From NCBI RefSeq assembly GCF_001577835.2, contig NC_029532.1:992001-1056000 (forward strand): DNA of 64,000 bases. The letters run 5' to 3'. Of the stretch, positions 36,831-47,253 are shown piece after piece. Below the pieces are notes generated by a model. It was not told the DNA's origin, did not search any database, and worked only from the letters and a program-made list of their open reading frames with translations. A program made the position numbers and the translations under genes. Position 1 is the stretch's first letter. Each line of letters opens with the position of its first letter. Origin of the DNA: Coturnix japonica. Lineage: Eukaryota > Chordata > Aves > Galliformes > Phasianidae.

Positions 36831-39800
36831 GGATGCGGCTTGTCCGAGGGCATAGAGGTGGTGCTGGTCCGCTCCGAAAGTGATGCCTCCTGTTGTGTTC
36901 TGTAGGAGCTGCGATAGATACAAAGAGATGGGAGCGTAAATAGAGCAAATTGGCCGGCACTGTGATGAACGAGAGACGTGTGCTCCATTCGCTTCCATGT
37001 CAGACTGCCCCTTGCTGCCGTACGTCACATAGCAGTAGTGTATTGGTGGGAGGTTCAGCCTCGGCTGCCGTCCTACCCACATCCCCCTCTGACACTGTGG
37101 GCCAGTACAATAAAATAGGAGGCATCACTTTCAGAGCAGCCCTCGTTAAATATGTAATGTAGTTAACATATACAAGCAACAGAACTGATTTTAATCCAGT
37201 AGCTTTGGGTCTGTGGGATGGGCACAGCCCACACGTCGAGGGTCCCCCCTGGTACGTGTCTGCCTAGAGTCAGAATGGTCGGGTTGGGAGAATCCTTACA
37301 GCCCACCCCCCCCTGCCATGGGCTGCCAGCCCCGCACCGTGCCCAGGGATGGGGGCATAAAGGTCTGGCTGTGTGCTCCGTGCTCAACCTTTCATCCCCT
37401 CTGCTCCCCAGGCAGCGGGGCGCTGTGACCCGGTTCGCCCACTGCAGGATGCGGAGCTGCGGGCCGCCCTGGAGGTGCTGCGCTGTTACGGGCTGCACGC
37501 TGCGGTGGAGGAGTGGTTCCTCGAGGTGCTGCAGACCGACCTGCAGGCACACATCGCCCCCGAGTTCTGGAACTGCGTCGGTCAATATGAGAACACGGCG
37601 GAGGAGCAGCAGTGCTCAGTGCTCCTCCTGGATGCGTTTTGTCTCCTCAAGTGCCGCCTGGAGCCCTACCTGAGCAGCATGGAGCTCCTGGAGGGATGCA
37701 CCAAGGCCGGGCTGCTCCTGGGGACGGGAGCTCAGACGCTGCGGGAGAAGGTGTACACCATGTTCAAAGCCATCCTGTTCTTCTCCACCACCAAACCCTT
37801 CCAGGAGATGATCCAGCAGTTCTACAGCCGCACCTTCCGGATATACATGCGGCAGTGGAAGAAGGGAGAAGAGGGAATGAATGAGTGTGAGAGCAGCATG
37901 AGTGAGGCCGAGCAGGAGAGTGACACGGAGGAGAGCGGAGGGGAGAGCGCGGTGTGTGCGGGCTGCGGCAGCAGGAGGGAGCAGTGCTGGTGCCCCACGG
38001 CCATGGAGCGGTTCCGGCAGCTCAATGACATCCTGTACGTATGGCACAGCCAAGGGCAGGTGTTGGGGCTCTGAGCACTGATGGAGCTGTGGGTGTCCCT
38101 GTGCACTGCAGGGAGTGGGACCTAATGGCCTTTAAGGTCCCTTCCAACTCAAATGATTCTGTGATTCTATAACCCTATGACAGTGTTTCTGAAGATAGGA
38201 TGGCAGCTGTGTGATGTGTTATTGCTGCCTGCAATCAGAGTGCTTAAATTAAGAGCACCTGCACAGCACATGGCAGCAGGTGTGCTCTGTTAGCTCAGTT
38301 TTCTCTTCATGCTTTTGCTTCTGCTCACTCACTCGAGGTTCTGTGTCTGCAGCCGCCAGCTCAATTTGCTGGAGAGGGTGAGTGCTGATGCTGTGACCAC
38401 CATCCTGCACAGGATGATCAAGGAGAGGATGGAGCGACGCTGCCGGGGTGATTATGAGCACTCCTTCCTGAACGAGTTCCAGGAGGTAAGGGAGGCCCTG
38501 GCTATGGAGATGTGGAGCTGCTCCTGTTCCTGCTGCTAAATTCCCAACTCTGCCTCAATTCCCCAGTCCTGGACTGTGACTTCCACCAGCCCTGGTAGAA
38601 GAGGAGTGGTTAAAACTTTACATTTGAGATTAATGTTAGAGGGTCTGCTCTCTCAGTTGAGGGAACTGGGCTTGTTCAGCTTGGAGTAGAGAAGACTCCA
38701 GGGAGAGTCTTGCCCAGTGTCCTTCCTCACGCCTCCTCAGTTCTCTCGCTGCTGCCTTGCACTGAGTTTGTGTCGAGCTCTTTGCTGTGTATGACCTTAA
38801 AGCTCTTCTCAAGGTTACGGCTGCTCTGGGGCACGGGCTGTGCTCTGGGACACGGGCTGTGCTCTGCACACTCACTCTGTGCTCTTTGTTCCTTGATGCA
38901 TGGCCTTACGTTGGTCTGCACTGACGAACAAAGTGTGAGGTCAGGTTGCCATGCGAACCAGGCAGCTCCGTGCTGTTGTCCTGGTTTCCTCGCTGTGTGC
39001 CGTGCTGGGCATTTGTGTTGTCTGCAAACACAGGCGGTGATTTGGTGTTGGCTTCCCTACAGTTGCTGTGCAACACTTTCTTCTCTGGCCCTGCTGTAAA
39101 GGGGCACTCAGAGACAAACTCCTGGGGAGAATGGCTGGGTAAAGGTGCTCCTCACCATCCAGGTGCTTTGCATCAACGATCACACTTCCCTTTTGCTTTT
39201 CAGCTTTCCCAGTACAGGTCTGGTGCTTGGGTGCTCTGTGCTGCAGCACATTCTTCTGCCTTGTGGTTCTATGGGCAGAACTCATGCACTCCTCCAGTCC
39301 ATGGTCAAACAGCTGAGCATTAACAGCAGCACACCACACCTAAAGCTGGTTATCAAAACATAACGCCGCCTCATAACTCTTAATACTCAGGTGCTGCCTC
39401 AGGTGGTGTTACACATTTGCCACCTTAAGCAGGAAGTAAACCCAATTATTCTGAATATCTGGATGTTGCAGTTGGCACTTTGCTCCCATTCCCTAGATTG
39501 AAAACCAGTAGAATTCTGCAGGATGGAATATCCCACCCTGCAGAGCTGTCCTCCATCCCTGTGCTCTCCCTCTGCTGTTGCAGTGGATCGAGAAGGTGCT
39601 GGGCTGGCTCAGCAGAGTGTTCCTGCAGGACGGTCCCTTGGCTCGCCCCTCTGCAGAAGCCAGCAGCACCCTGAAGCGCTGGCGCTGCCACGTCCAGAGG
39701 TTCTTCTACCGCATCTACGCCGGCATGTTGATCGAAGAGCTGTTCAGCATCATTCGAGGTCGGTGTCTCCCACTCACTCTCTGTGTGTTCACTCACTGCT

Positions 39801-42800
39801 GGGCTTGGATTGAATGGTGGATCTGTGCTCACCTCTTGGTGCCGCACTGTCTCCCTTTGGAGCCTGGCACTGTTTCTAATCTCTGCTTGGTCTGCAGATT
39901 TCCCGGAATCAAAGCCTGCTGTGGAGGACCTCAAGTTCTGCCTGGAAAGGACAAACCTGAGGCAGCAGCTGCTCAGCTCCCTGAAAAGTGCTCTGGAAAT
40001 ACGACTTCTGCATCCCGGTGGGTTTTACACCATAGAGATCTGTTCTCTCCACATGGATGAGCCAATAGGGCTGCAAGCCCTATTCAAGCTCCATAGATTT
40101 AGCAGAACCTTTCTTGTATCCATATCTGTGCTCTGGGACTCTCAACTGCTCCCCTGCCCCTCTCATAGGTGTCAACACATCTGACATCATCACTTTATAT
40201 ATCTCGGCCATTAAAGCCCTGCGGGAGCTGGACCCCTCCATGGTTATCCTGGAGGTCGCCTGTGAGCCCATCAGGAAGTACCTGAGGTAAGAGGCTCTCG
40301 GGGCAGCCCTGTGCATCCCCTTCCCTCCATTGGCTCCATCTCTCTCATCTTTTGGCAGGACACGGGAGGACACCGTGCGGCAGATCGTGGCCGGTCTCAC
40401 GGGGGATGCTGAGGGCTCTGGGGATCTGGCCAATGAGCTCTCGAAAGCTGACCCAGTGACACTGGAGAATGGCCAGGAGAGCGACGATGACATCTCAGAA
40501 CCAGGGGACTGGGTCCCTGACCCAGTTGATGCAGATCCAGGTTAATGTAGAGCAGGTTCAAGGCAGCCCGCTGTCTCCCCCCAGCTGGCTGTAGTCTCGA
40601 GTCATTCGTTTGGTTGTGCTGATCTGGGCTGGAGCTTTGCTCATCTCACATTGCTCTCTGCTGCATTTCAATAGGGAAATCAAGCTCCAAGCGCCGGTCC
40701 TCAGACATCATCAGCCTACTGGTGAGCATCTATGGCAGCAAGGACCTGTTTATCAATGAGTACCGCACGCTCCTGGCTGACCGGCTGCTCCATCAGTTCA
40801 ACTACAGTGCTGAGAGGTGAGACCCAGCTGAAATCACCTCGCAGGGATCTGCTTCAGCCCTGGGCCTACTAAATATTAACCCCATTTCTGCAGCCATCTC
40901 CTCTGCAGCTGTGGGTGGCATCAAGAAGTTGAGGGCTCACCTGCTGCTCAGCCTTGCCTTTGGCTTGGCACTAATAGAGCAGCACATAGGGAAGTGGAAG
41001 CACAGACACCCTGAGCCCCATCCCCTATTTTCTAGCAACCTGCAGGGGCTGCTGAGGGTCAGCAGAAGGTGACAGAGTACAAAAAAAGTCATGAACCATT
41101 AGGAAACCTCAGCTGCAACCCGGCTGTGTCTCTTGGAACCCACATTTGATCCTTTCTTTCTCTCACCAGGGAAATCCGCAACGTGGAGCTGCTCAAGCTG
41201 CGGTTTGGCGAAGCTCAGATGCACTATTGTGAAGTCATGTTAAAGGTAACTGACTTTTGTTATTGTTTGGTTTTTGCCTTTTTAAATTCAAGTTCTGGGT
41301 GTTTTTGCTCATTGGTGATGAAGAGCGACCACAGAGGGTCTGTTAGGGGAATGGGGCTATGAGAATCCTGCTGAGGGGGCTGACTGGTGACAGCAGAAGT
41401 GCATTGGGGATGGCTGTTCTTCAAGCCCAGCAGGTTGGGTTGTTGGCTGGGGGTGGGTGCTGCAGAGTTGGTGCCTTTCCTGCCTACACCCTTCTGGGTG
41501 TTGAAGGGCTCTTATTGTCCTCTGCCTTCTCCAGGACATGGCTGACTCGCGACGCATCAACGCCAACATTCGTGATGAGGAGGAGAAGCTCCCTGAGGAG
41601 GAGAGGCCGCCGTTCAGCCTCGTGGCTGTTATCCTGTCCAGTGAGTTCTGGCCACCACTGAAGGAGGAGAAGCTGGAGCTCCCAGAGCAGGTCAAGGAAG
41701 CCATGGAAGCCTATTCCAAGAAATACGAGAAATTGAAGGTGAGGATTCCTTAACCCTCTGTAGGAGTTCTGTGTTGCTAACTCTGCTACGTAGCATGAGT
41801 TTGCATGGTCTATCCAGAGTCCCTGTAACATCCCTTACAGCGTAGCTGCTGCTACACCTGCAGAGTTAAAGAGCTAAGTGTTCTCTTGAGGAGAGGTTTT
41901 CAGGCAGGAGAGGGACCCTGGTACTGGGCAACAACTTGTGTCAAGGGTGTTTCCTTTTGAGGGAATAGATAATGGTGGGATGGAGATTCGTGAGGTGGGA
42001 GCAGCCTTTGTCTTTGTTGGAGGTGAATAGAGTTCAACCAGCTGTAGGGCTGGAAGATCTGCTGCTTCCCTCTTCCAGGCCATGAGGACCCTGAACTGGA
42101 AGTACCACCTGGGGCTGGTGAGCCTGGATGTGGAGCTGGCCGACCGCACGCTCTCCCTGTCCGTGTCCCCTGTGCACGCTGCCATCATCCTGCACTTCCA
42201 GAACAAGAGTGAGTGACGTGGTGTGGCACACAGAGCTGGGTGGGAAGGCCGCATTGCCATAGGGACCAAGAGCTCCATCGGGTGGGCAGGACCTGCTTGG
42301 AGCTGGGATCTACTGCAGCTGGAGGCAGCACTCAGAAAAACACTGTTAAGCCCTGGTACTGGGGGTGGGCAAGGCGTCCTGCAGCCCTCCCTGATAGCTG
42401 TGCTCTGTGCAGGTACATGGACACTGACAGAGCTGAGCGAGGTGCTCAAGGTGCCCGTGACATCCCTGAAGCGTAAGATGACGCTGTGGCTGCAGCAGGG
42501 AGTGCTGCGTGAGGAACCACCCGGCACCTTCACCGTCATCGAGGAGGAGCAGAAGGACCAGGGGGAGAAGGTCGTCCTGATAGACAGCGATGAGGAGGGA
42601 GACTCGGCCATGGCCTCGCAGGCTGACCAGAAAGAGGAAGAGCTGCAGGTGTGTCTGGGTGCCACTTAAAGGCCGGGCTCTCAGCAGCCCTTTTTCTGCG
42701 TGGTACTGATGGTGGTTTGCTGTGTGTCCTTGCAGCTGTTCTGGACCTACATCCAGGCGATGCTGACCAACCTGGAGAGCCTGTCCTTGGAGAGGATCCA

Positions 42801-42948
42801 CAGCATGCTGAAGATGTTTGTGATGACGGGCCCTGTGGTCACAGAGATCGACATACAGGAGCTGCAGGGCTTCCTGCAGAAGAAGGTGCGGGACCAGCAG
42901 CTCATCTACTCCGGAGGTGTCTATCGCCTGCCCAAGAACTGCAACTAG
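36592..42948 (+). CDS. ANAPC2: ANAPC2 (APC/C cullin subunit 2), complete, 13 exons
   Basis: ANAPC2 is the cullin-like scaffold of the anaphase-promoting complex; with ANAPC11 it forms the catalytic module of this ubiquitin ligase. Exons: 36592-36672, 37412-38034, 38353-38485, 39584-39758, 39898-40017, 40169-40286, 40359-40540, 40675-40816, 41170-41245, 41535-41738, 42079-42208, 42413-42648 and 42736-42948, about 810 residues against 822 in human. Matches include LVPPAALGL, WRCHVQRFFYRIYAG, DPSMVILEVACEPIRKYLR, TREDTVRQIVAGLTGD, EDDWVPDP-type acidic linker residues, SSDIISLLVSIYGSKDLFIN (start of the cullin-homology region), DMADSRRINANI, AVILSSEFWPP, STWTLTEL (winged-helix region), VWLQQGVLREEPPGTF-like residues, and the C-terminal winged helix ending GVYRLPKNCN. 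The exon 2/3 edges were chosen by matching human length; donor and acceptor alternatives exist there. It is divergent from SSNA1. Confidence 0.96.
36853..37147. mobile_element. Short mariner-type inverted-repeat element (MITE-like)
   Basis: The left end reads ctccgaaagtgatgcctcct (36872 onward). The right end carries the near-perfect reverse complement, aggaggcatcactttcagag (about 37117-37136), and both are flanked by TA. The length of about 295 bases and the cgagggctgctctgaaag-type end resemble nonautonomous mariner copies of the chicken Galluhop/Mar1 group, as I remember them. No intact transposase is present. It sits in ANAPC2 intron 1. Confidence 0.65.
37265..37348 (-). mobile_element. 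CR1 LINE 3' end fragment (inverted)
   Basis: The plus strand reads cagaatggtcgggttgggag, then aatccttacagcccaccccc and ctgccatgggc. This is the reverse complement of a CR1 tail. It lies in ANAPC2 intron 1 just downstream of the mariner-type element. Confidence 0.75.
38105..38180 (+). mobile_element. CR1 LINE 3' end fragment
   Basis: The stretch reads gggacctaatggcctttaag, then gtcccttccaactcaaatg and attctgtgattctataac. This is a classical CR1 tail in sense orientation inside ANAPC2 intron 2. Confidence 0.88.
38652..38715 (+). mobile_element. CR1 LINE internal fragment (diverged)
   Basis: The run gagggaactgggcttgttca followed by gcttggagtagagaagactcc resembles the CR1 body segment 'gaactggacttgttcagcctggagaagagaaggctc'. 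No tail follows. It lies in ANAPC2 intron 3. Confidence 0.65.
38824..38872 (+). repeat. Two-copy 20-bp direct repeat
   Basis: The unit gacacgggctgtgctctg occurs twice in tandem (once as ggcacgggctgtgctctg) within ANAPC2 intron 3. It is a short minisatellite seed with no visible function. Confidence 0.8.
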
Positions 42949-43137
42949 GCTGTGAGTGCCTCGGTGTCACCCAGCTCTGCATCCTGCTGGGTACGTTCTG
43001 TGCTGGGGGTGGTGCTGTGCCCCCTCTCAACAGCTCAGCAGCAGCGTGGGCTGCAGAGCCCTCAGAACAGCTGGGCTGGAGCTGCTGCCCACGTTACCTT
43101 CCTTTTGTAAATGAGTGTCTGATCCCCGTCAGTGGTC

Positions 43138-43143
43138 AATAAA
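43138..43143 (+). promoter_or_regulatory. ANAPC2: ANAPC2 polyadenylation signal AATAAA
   Basis: A canonical AATAAA lies 190 bases after the ANAPC2 stop codon, followed within 30-50 bases by a GT/T-rich stretch (gtggtctctgggttggttctc). It is a convincing 3' end. Confidence 0.8.
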
Positions 43144-43682
43144 ACCCAGCAGTGGTCTCTGGGTTGGTTCTCTCAGCAGTGTGTTCTCCAACACTTCCCC
43201 ATGCTGAAGCTCTGAAGTCAGCCAGGCACCACTGCAGCCATGGGAGGTTTGGGGGGGGCTGCTGGCTGTGTATCTTTGTGCTGAAACAGGAGTGGTGTCT
43301 GTGCTGCCTCCTGTGGTTCCAAGGGGACCCAGGGCCCCCTAATCCTTGCTCAGGACTTTAAGATGGGTGGAATAATTTTACTGTGGGATGAAGAATGCTA
43401 TAGAGGATGAGATGCAGCAGTTTGAAAAGGTGGGCTGGTTAGTCCTGGGAGGGTGTGAGGGCTGCTTGGTGTGTTTCAGGGTCACAGCCTTGTCTGTTGG
43501 TGTGTAAGGGATCCTCAACCCATCACCGTGGGCATCCTTAGTGCTGCTGGGGGCTTATCTCCCTCGTGCATGTTTGCAGCTCTTCCTCTGTGGGAGCTTC
43601 ACTTTCTCCTCTGCAGAAATTGCTGTCGTTCCCCAGTCACCCCGTGTGTGCTGTGGGTTTGTTGGGTCAGAGTGGAGCTGCT

Positions 43683-43776
43683 CTGTCCCCATCCCAGAGC
43701 CATGGGGCCCCACCGTGTCCCCATTTTAGGGCCACAGATCTCCATGGTGTCCCCATCCCAGAGCCTCGGGGCGGCC
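43683..43776 (+). repeat. Three-copy ~32-bp minisatellite
   Basis: The units begin ctgtccccatcccagagcca, gtgtccccattttagggcca and gtgtccccatcccagagcct. Spacing is about 32 bases and the copies are imperfect. No coding or regulatory role is evident. Confidence 0.8.
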
Positions 43777-45034
43777 GTCGCTGCCCAACTTTCAAAGCAT
43801 TACAGTAGGAAGAACTCGGGTTTAATGAAGGGTTCAGGATGTTTTGGATGAAACATAAAAGGCTCGAAGCTGATTGAAACAAGCTGGGGAAGGAATTTCT
43901 CAGGCTGAACTGAGGAAGCTGGAGGAAAAAAAGGAACGAGCCAGAAGTACAAATAATAACAGTCGGTGCTTCTGGCTCATCCTGCGCCATGCAATGGGAG
44001 CACTGCAGCCAGAGGAACCCCCCTCGTCCCAGCAGATCCCAGCACCCCAGGTACTGCTCTATTTATAAACTGTTTATAGACAGCCCTCCAGAACCCCAGC
44101 AGGGAGCCTCTTCCCTACAAGGGATGCTCCCGGCCCACATGTAAACTGTTTGGGTTACAGGGGACACGTGCAGCCACGTCTGCTGATGGAGGTTGGAAAT
44201 TTTTGCTAACAGTGAACCAGGGCTGAGCGCTGCTGGGTGCCCCACAGCCCCCCCTGCCCCATGGGCCCTCCAACCCCCCCACCCTTGTGTTCCTGCTGTG
44301 GGCTGCACTCTGCTGTTGGCTTTGGAATGCTCCTACCGGCAACAGGGAAGGGTTTCACATTCTTTCATTGTTTGGGTTTTTTTGTTGTGAAGGTATTTTG
44401 TTTTTTATCCTGTTGTAGTTCCGTGCTGGGGGGAGGGAAGCATGAAGTACAGCACCTCCCTGCTCTGACCCCTCTGGGCACCTCCAGCCCTGGTGTTTTG
44501 TGTCCTGGTTGCCACCACGGGATTTGCATTCACTCGGCTTTACCCTGTGCCACGATGCGGAGAGAAAAGCTAAATTCGATGTTAAAACAAGAGGAAAGAA
44601 AAGAAGAGCTCATTAGAAAAGAGCTGATTTGATGTGCTGCAAAAGCAGCACTGGGGATGCGTGGGTGCCCCCACCCCCTGTTGGCTGCCAACACGCTGGG
44701 TACCCCCTGGTCTCGGTGCCTGCAGGGATGGGTGCCCCAAAGCCTCCCCTGGGTTTTCTCATCCCTTTTCTTCCCGGGGGGGCCCAGTGGGGCTGAGCCA
44801 CAGGAGAGGAGGCGTTGAGCAGGATTTGCATTCCTGGCCCTGCAGGAAGGGCTGTGCGGCGCCCGCAGCTGCTGCTCCTGGCTGCGTCCTCCCAGGGGGC
44901 CCCGATGGGGACTGCAGGGCTCCAGGAGGCCTGAGGTGAGTGGGGGGCTTCAGGATGGGGGGAAGAGGGTGGCCCAGGGCACTGCTCCCCTGCAGCATCC
45001 CTTGTATGCATGTGATCTCTCCCCCAGTATGTGT

Positions 45035-45292
45035 CTCCCCCATCATTGCACTGCCTGAAAGCACATGCATGCTTCCCCCAACCTCACACAGCCTTTCCTG
45101 CATGTGTGTGCCCCCCACCATTGCACACTCCCATGCCATGCACCCCCATTGCACAGCCTGCCCCCCATCCATACACCCCCACCTTGTTGCACCTGCATGC
45201 TCCCTGCAGTGCCACCCTGCTGCACACACAGCCCCGTTGCACAGAACCCCATCCCATTGCACACCCCCACATTGCACTACCTTCAGCTGGAT
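45035..45292 (+). repeat. Degenerate C-rich minisatellite (cattgcac/ccccca units)
   Basis: Repeated short units such as ccattgcacac, cccccattgcac and caccttgttgcacctgcatg run for about 250 bases with variable spacing and almost no G-rich phases. This explains the overlapping 60-180 codon frames on both strands. Confidence 0.75.
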
Positions 45293-46279
45293 GTGGCAGC
45301 TTCTTGCTCTTTTAGCTGCTTTTAACAAGGGATCATTGCTTCTGCATTATTTTTATGGCATGCATCCACACAAAGTGCTGCTGGGGAGGAGCTCTCCTAT
45401 TGCAAAACCCCAGTTTATCTCCCAAAATGCCTTGTCCATGAGGGCTGCAGCCCACAAAGTGCATTCAGGGCTGCTCTGGAGGGGACCTTGATGTGATGCT
45501 GATGTCCCCCAGCCCCATCAGAATCATCACACCAGGCAGCTGCGTTCGGGACGAGGAAGTGGTGCAGGGCCACTCCTCCTCGCCATTTCCTCCCGGCACC
45601 GTGAGGGCAGCGCAGCGCTGGGCTGGGGTGGCAGCACCCAGGGGACGCACCGAGAGACCCCACGGTCAGTGAGCGGATGGGGCCGGGTGGGAAATGGCCG
45701 CGTTTGGAGCTTTGTGTCACTGTTGCTTCCATGAGGTGCATAGGGAGGTGGGGAGCAGCTGCATGCTATGGGATGTGGTGAGGTTCTGGGGTGTGCTCAG
45801 CTGCACGGGATGGGGATGGCACAGCAGTGAGGATGGCGAGGTGGTGTTGGTAGCACGGGGATGGTGGCACAGGGTTGGGGTGACACGGGGATTCAGGTGT
45901 AACCAGAGCTGTAACCTCTGCTCCCATCCCTTCTGCCTGTCCCCCTTCCCCTCTTGCTCTGCACTTCCCCCACACGCTCTCAGCTTCAGATGCAGGTGGT
46001 TGTTCAGCCCAGGGGAACCTTTGGGGTTTCCCAGTGGTTCCCCTTCCCATCACCACTTCTCCCACCCTGCTGTCCTGTTGTACCCCTGCCCAGTGGCTCT
46101 CCGTGTCCTGGGGTTCTGCAGGTGGGCTTTGGTCCCAGCACCCCCCCGTCATCCAGAGGGTGAGCCATGCCCTGCTATGGGATGGTGGATGTGCTGTTGG
46201 GGTCTCAGCTGTCAGAGCAGGGCCTGGGGTTGCTTCCAGACACTTAGGGCTGGCGGTGCCTGGGTGATAGAAGTGAATG

Positions 46280-46880
46280 GCACCGGAGAGCACCGCCCCG
46301 GTGCCGGGGTGACACGGGGACAGCGTGGGGACCCGGCGTGGCCGCCATCCCTCCCGCCGCGCTGCGTGCAGGAATCTCGCCCGGCTGGTTCGGTGCGGGG
46401 CACGGCCGCGCAAGGTGAGCAATTAACGCTCGGGGCTAATGGAGGTCACCGGGCGCCGGGTTCGGGCACAGCAGCCCCGACGTGAGCCCCGCCGACGTGC
46501 CGGCAGCGCTCCGCTCACATCGCACCGCCCGGTGCCGGGGCTGCGTGCTGTGTTCGCCCCGTCCGGCCCCGCTTCCTGCCCCGCCGCTGTCACCGCAGCC
46601 TCCATCCCCGTGCGTCAGCGCCGGGGAAGTGCCCTCCCACCGTGACACGGGCTGCGGGCAGCGCCGGGCGGGGACGGAGCCGGCACCGCGCGGCTGGAGG
46701 TCGGCTCGGCCGGACGTCGCTCTGAGCTCCCCGCCGTGCTCCCATCCCTCCCTGCTCGCCGGGTGAGCTCCGGACACGCGTTTCCCCCTCCTCACTTTGG
46801 GGGCTGCCCGCGCTGCTCTGCGTGGCTCCGGGTGGGGAAGGGCGGGGGGTGGCGGAGCCGCTGTGCTCCCGTAGAGCCCC
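46280..46880. promoter_or_regulatory. TOR4A: CpG island, likely TOR4A promoter and 5' UTR exon
   Basis: A CpG-dense block lies 0.4-1 kb upstream of the TOR4A coding exon. It contains good splice donors on the plus strand (AAG|gtgagc at 46414/46415 and CGG|gtgagc at 46762/46763). A strong acceptor (cattgtccttttttgctttag, ending 47214) lies 39 bases before the TOR4A ATG. The simplest reading is a noncoding first exon in the island spliced to the coding exon; which donor is used cannot be told. Confidence 0.65.
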
Positions 46881-47214
46881 CCTCCACGGGGCGGCTGGTA
46901 GAGCTTTCCGTGACCTATCTATGCACTGTGACTGTTTCCTTATGGAGGGGTGTGGTGGTGTTGTGCTGCTTGTGTTTGGCAGGTGCTAAGGAAACAGTGT
47001 GGGGTCACATCCTGCTGCCCGCCCCATCCAACAGTGCCCTTACTCCGGGGCTGCCTTCCCCATCCCTTGGTGTACGGCTGATACTGTATGCAGAGATCCC
47101 TGTTTGGACACCCCGATGGCTGTGTGGGGTCGTTCCTATCGGCCTCGTTTGGCTGCTGTCAATCACATCCTGCTCTTACGAAGGTTGATTTTGCATTGTC
47201 CTTTTTTGCTTTAG

Positions 47215-47253
47215 AAAGAAGAGGATGTGAGTGGGCTGTAAGAACTGAGCGAG
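47215..47253 (+). promoter_or_regulatory. TOR4A: TOR4A leader with start-stop uORF
   Basis: Between the putative acceptor (AG at 47213-47214) and the TOR4A start lies ATGTGA at 47225-47230: an initiation codon followed at once by a stop, 23 bases before the main ATG. Such minimal start-stop elements are known to slow scanning ribosomes in other mRNAs. The effect here is inferred. Confidence 0.5.

Larger units (their letters stand above)
43150..46280. other. ANAPC2-TOR4A intergenic interval, minisatellites only
   Basis: I see no coding exon here. The interval holds a three-copy minisatellite of about 32 bp at 43683-43776 and a C-rich degenerate repeat at 45035-45290. The long overlapping frames on both strands are products of low base complexity. 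Confidence 0.65.

Noticed and set aside
36094-36855. 253-codon plus-strand frame over SSNA1 exons
   Set aside because: It is antisense to SSNA1 exons 1-2, which match the human protein on the minus strand.
41874-42665. 263-codon minus-strand frame in ANAPC2
   Set aside because: It is the antisense shadow of ANAPC2 exons 11-12.
45694-46485. 263-codon plus-strand frame before TOR4A
   Set aside because: It has no recognisable domain, and overlapping long frames occur on the other strand. It lies in GC-rich promoter-proximal sequence.
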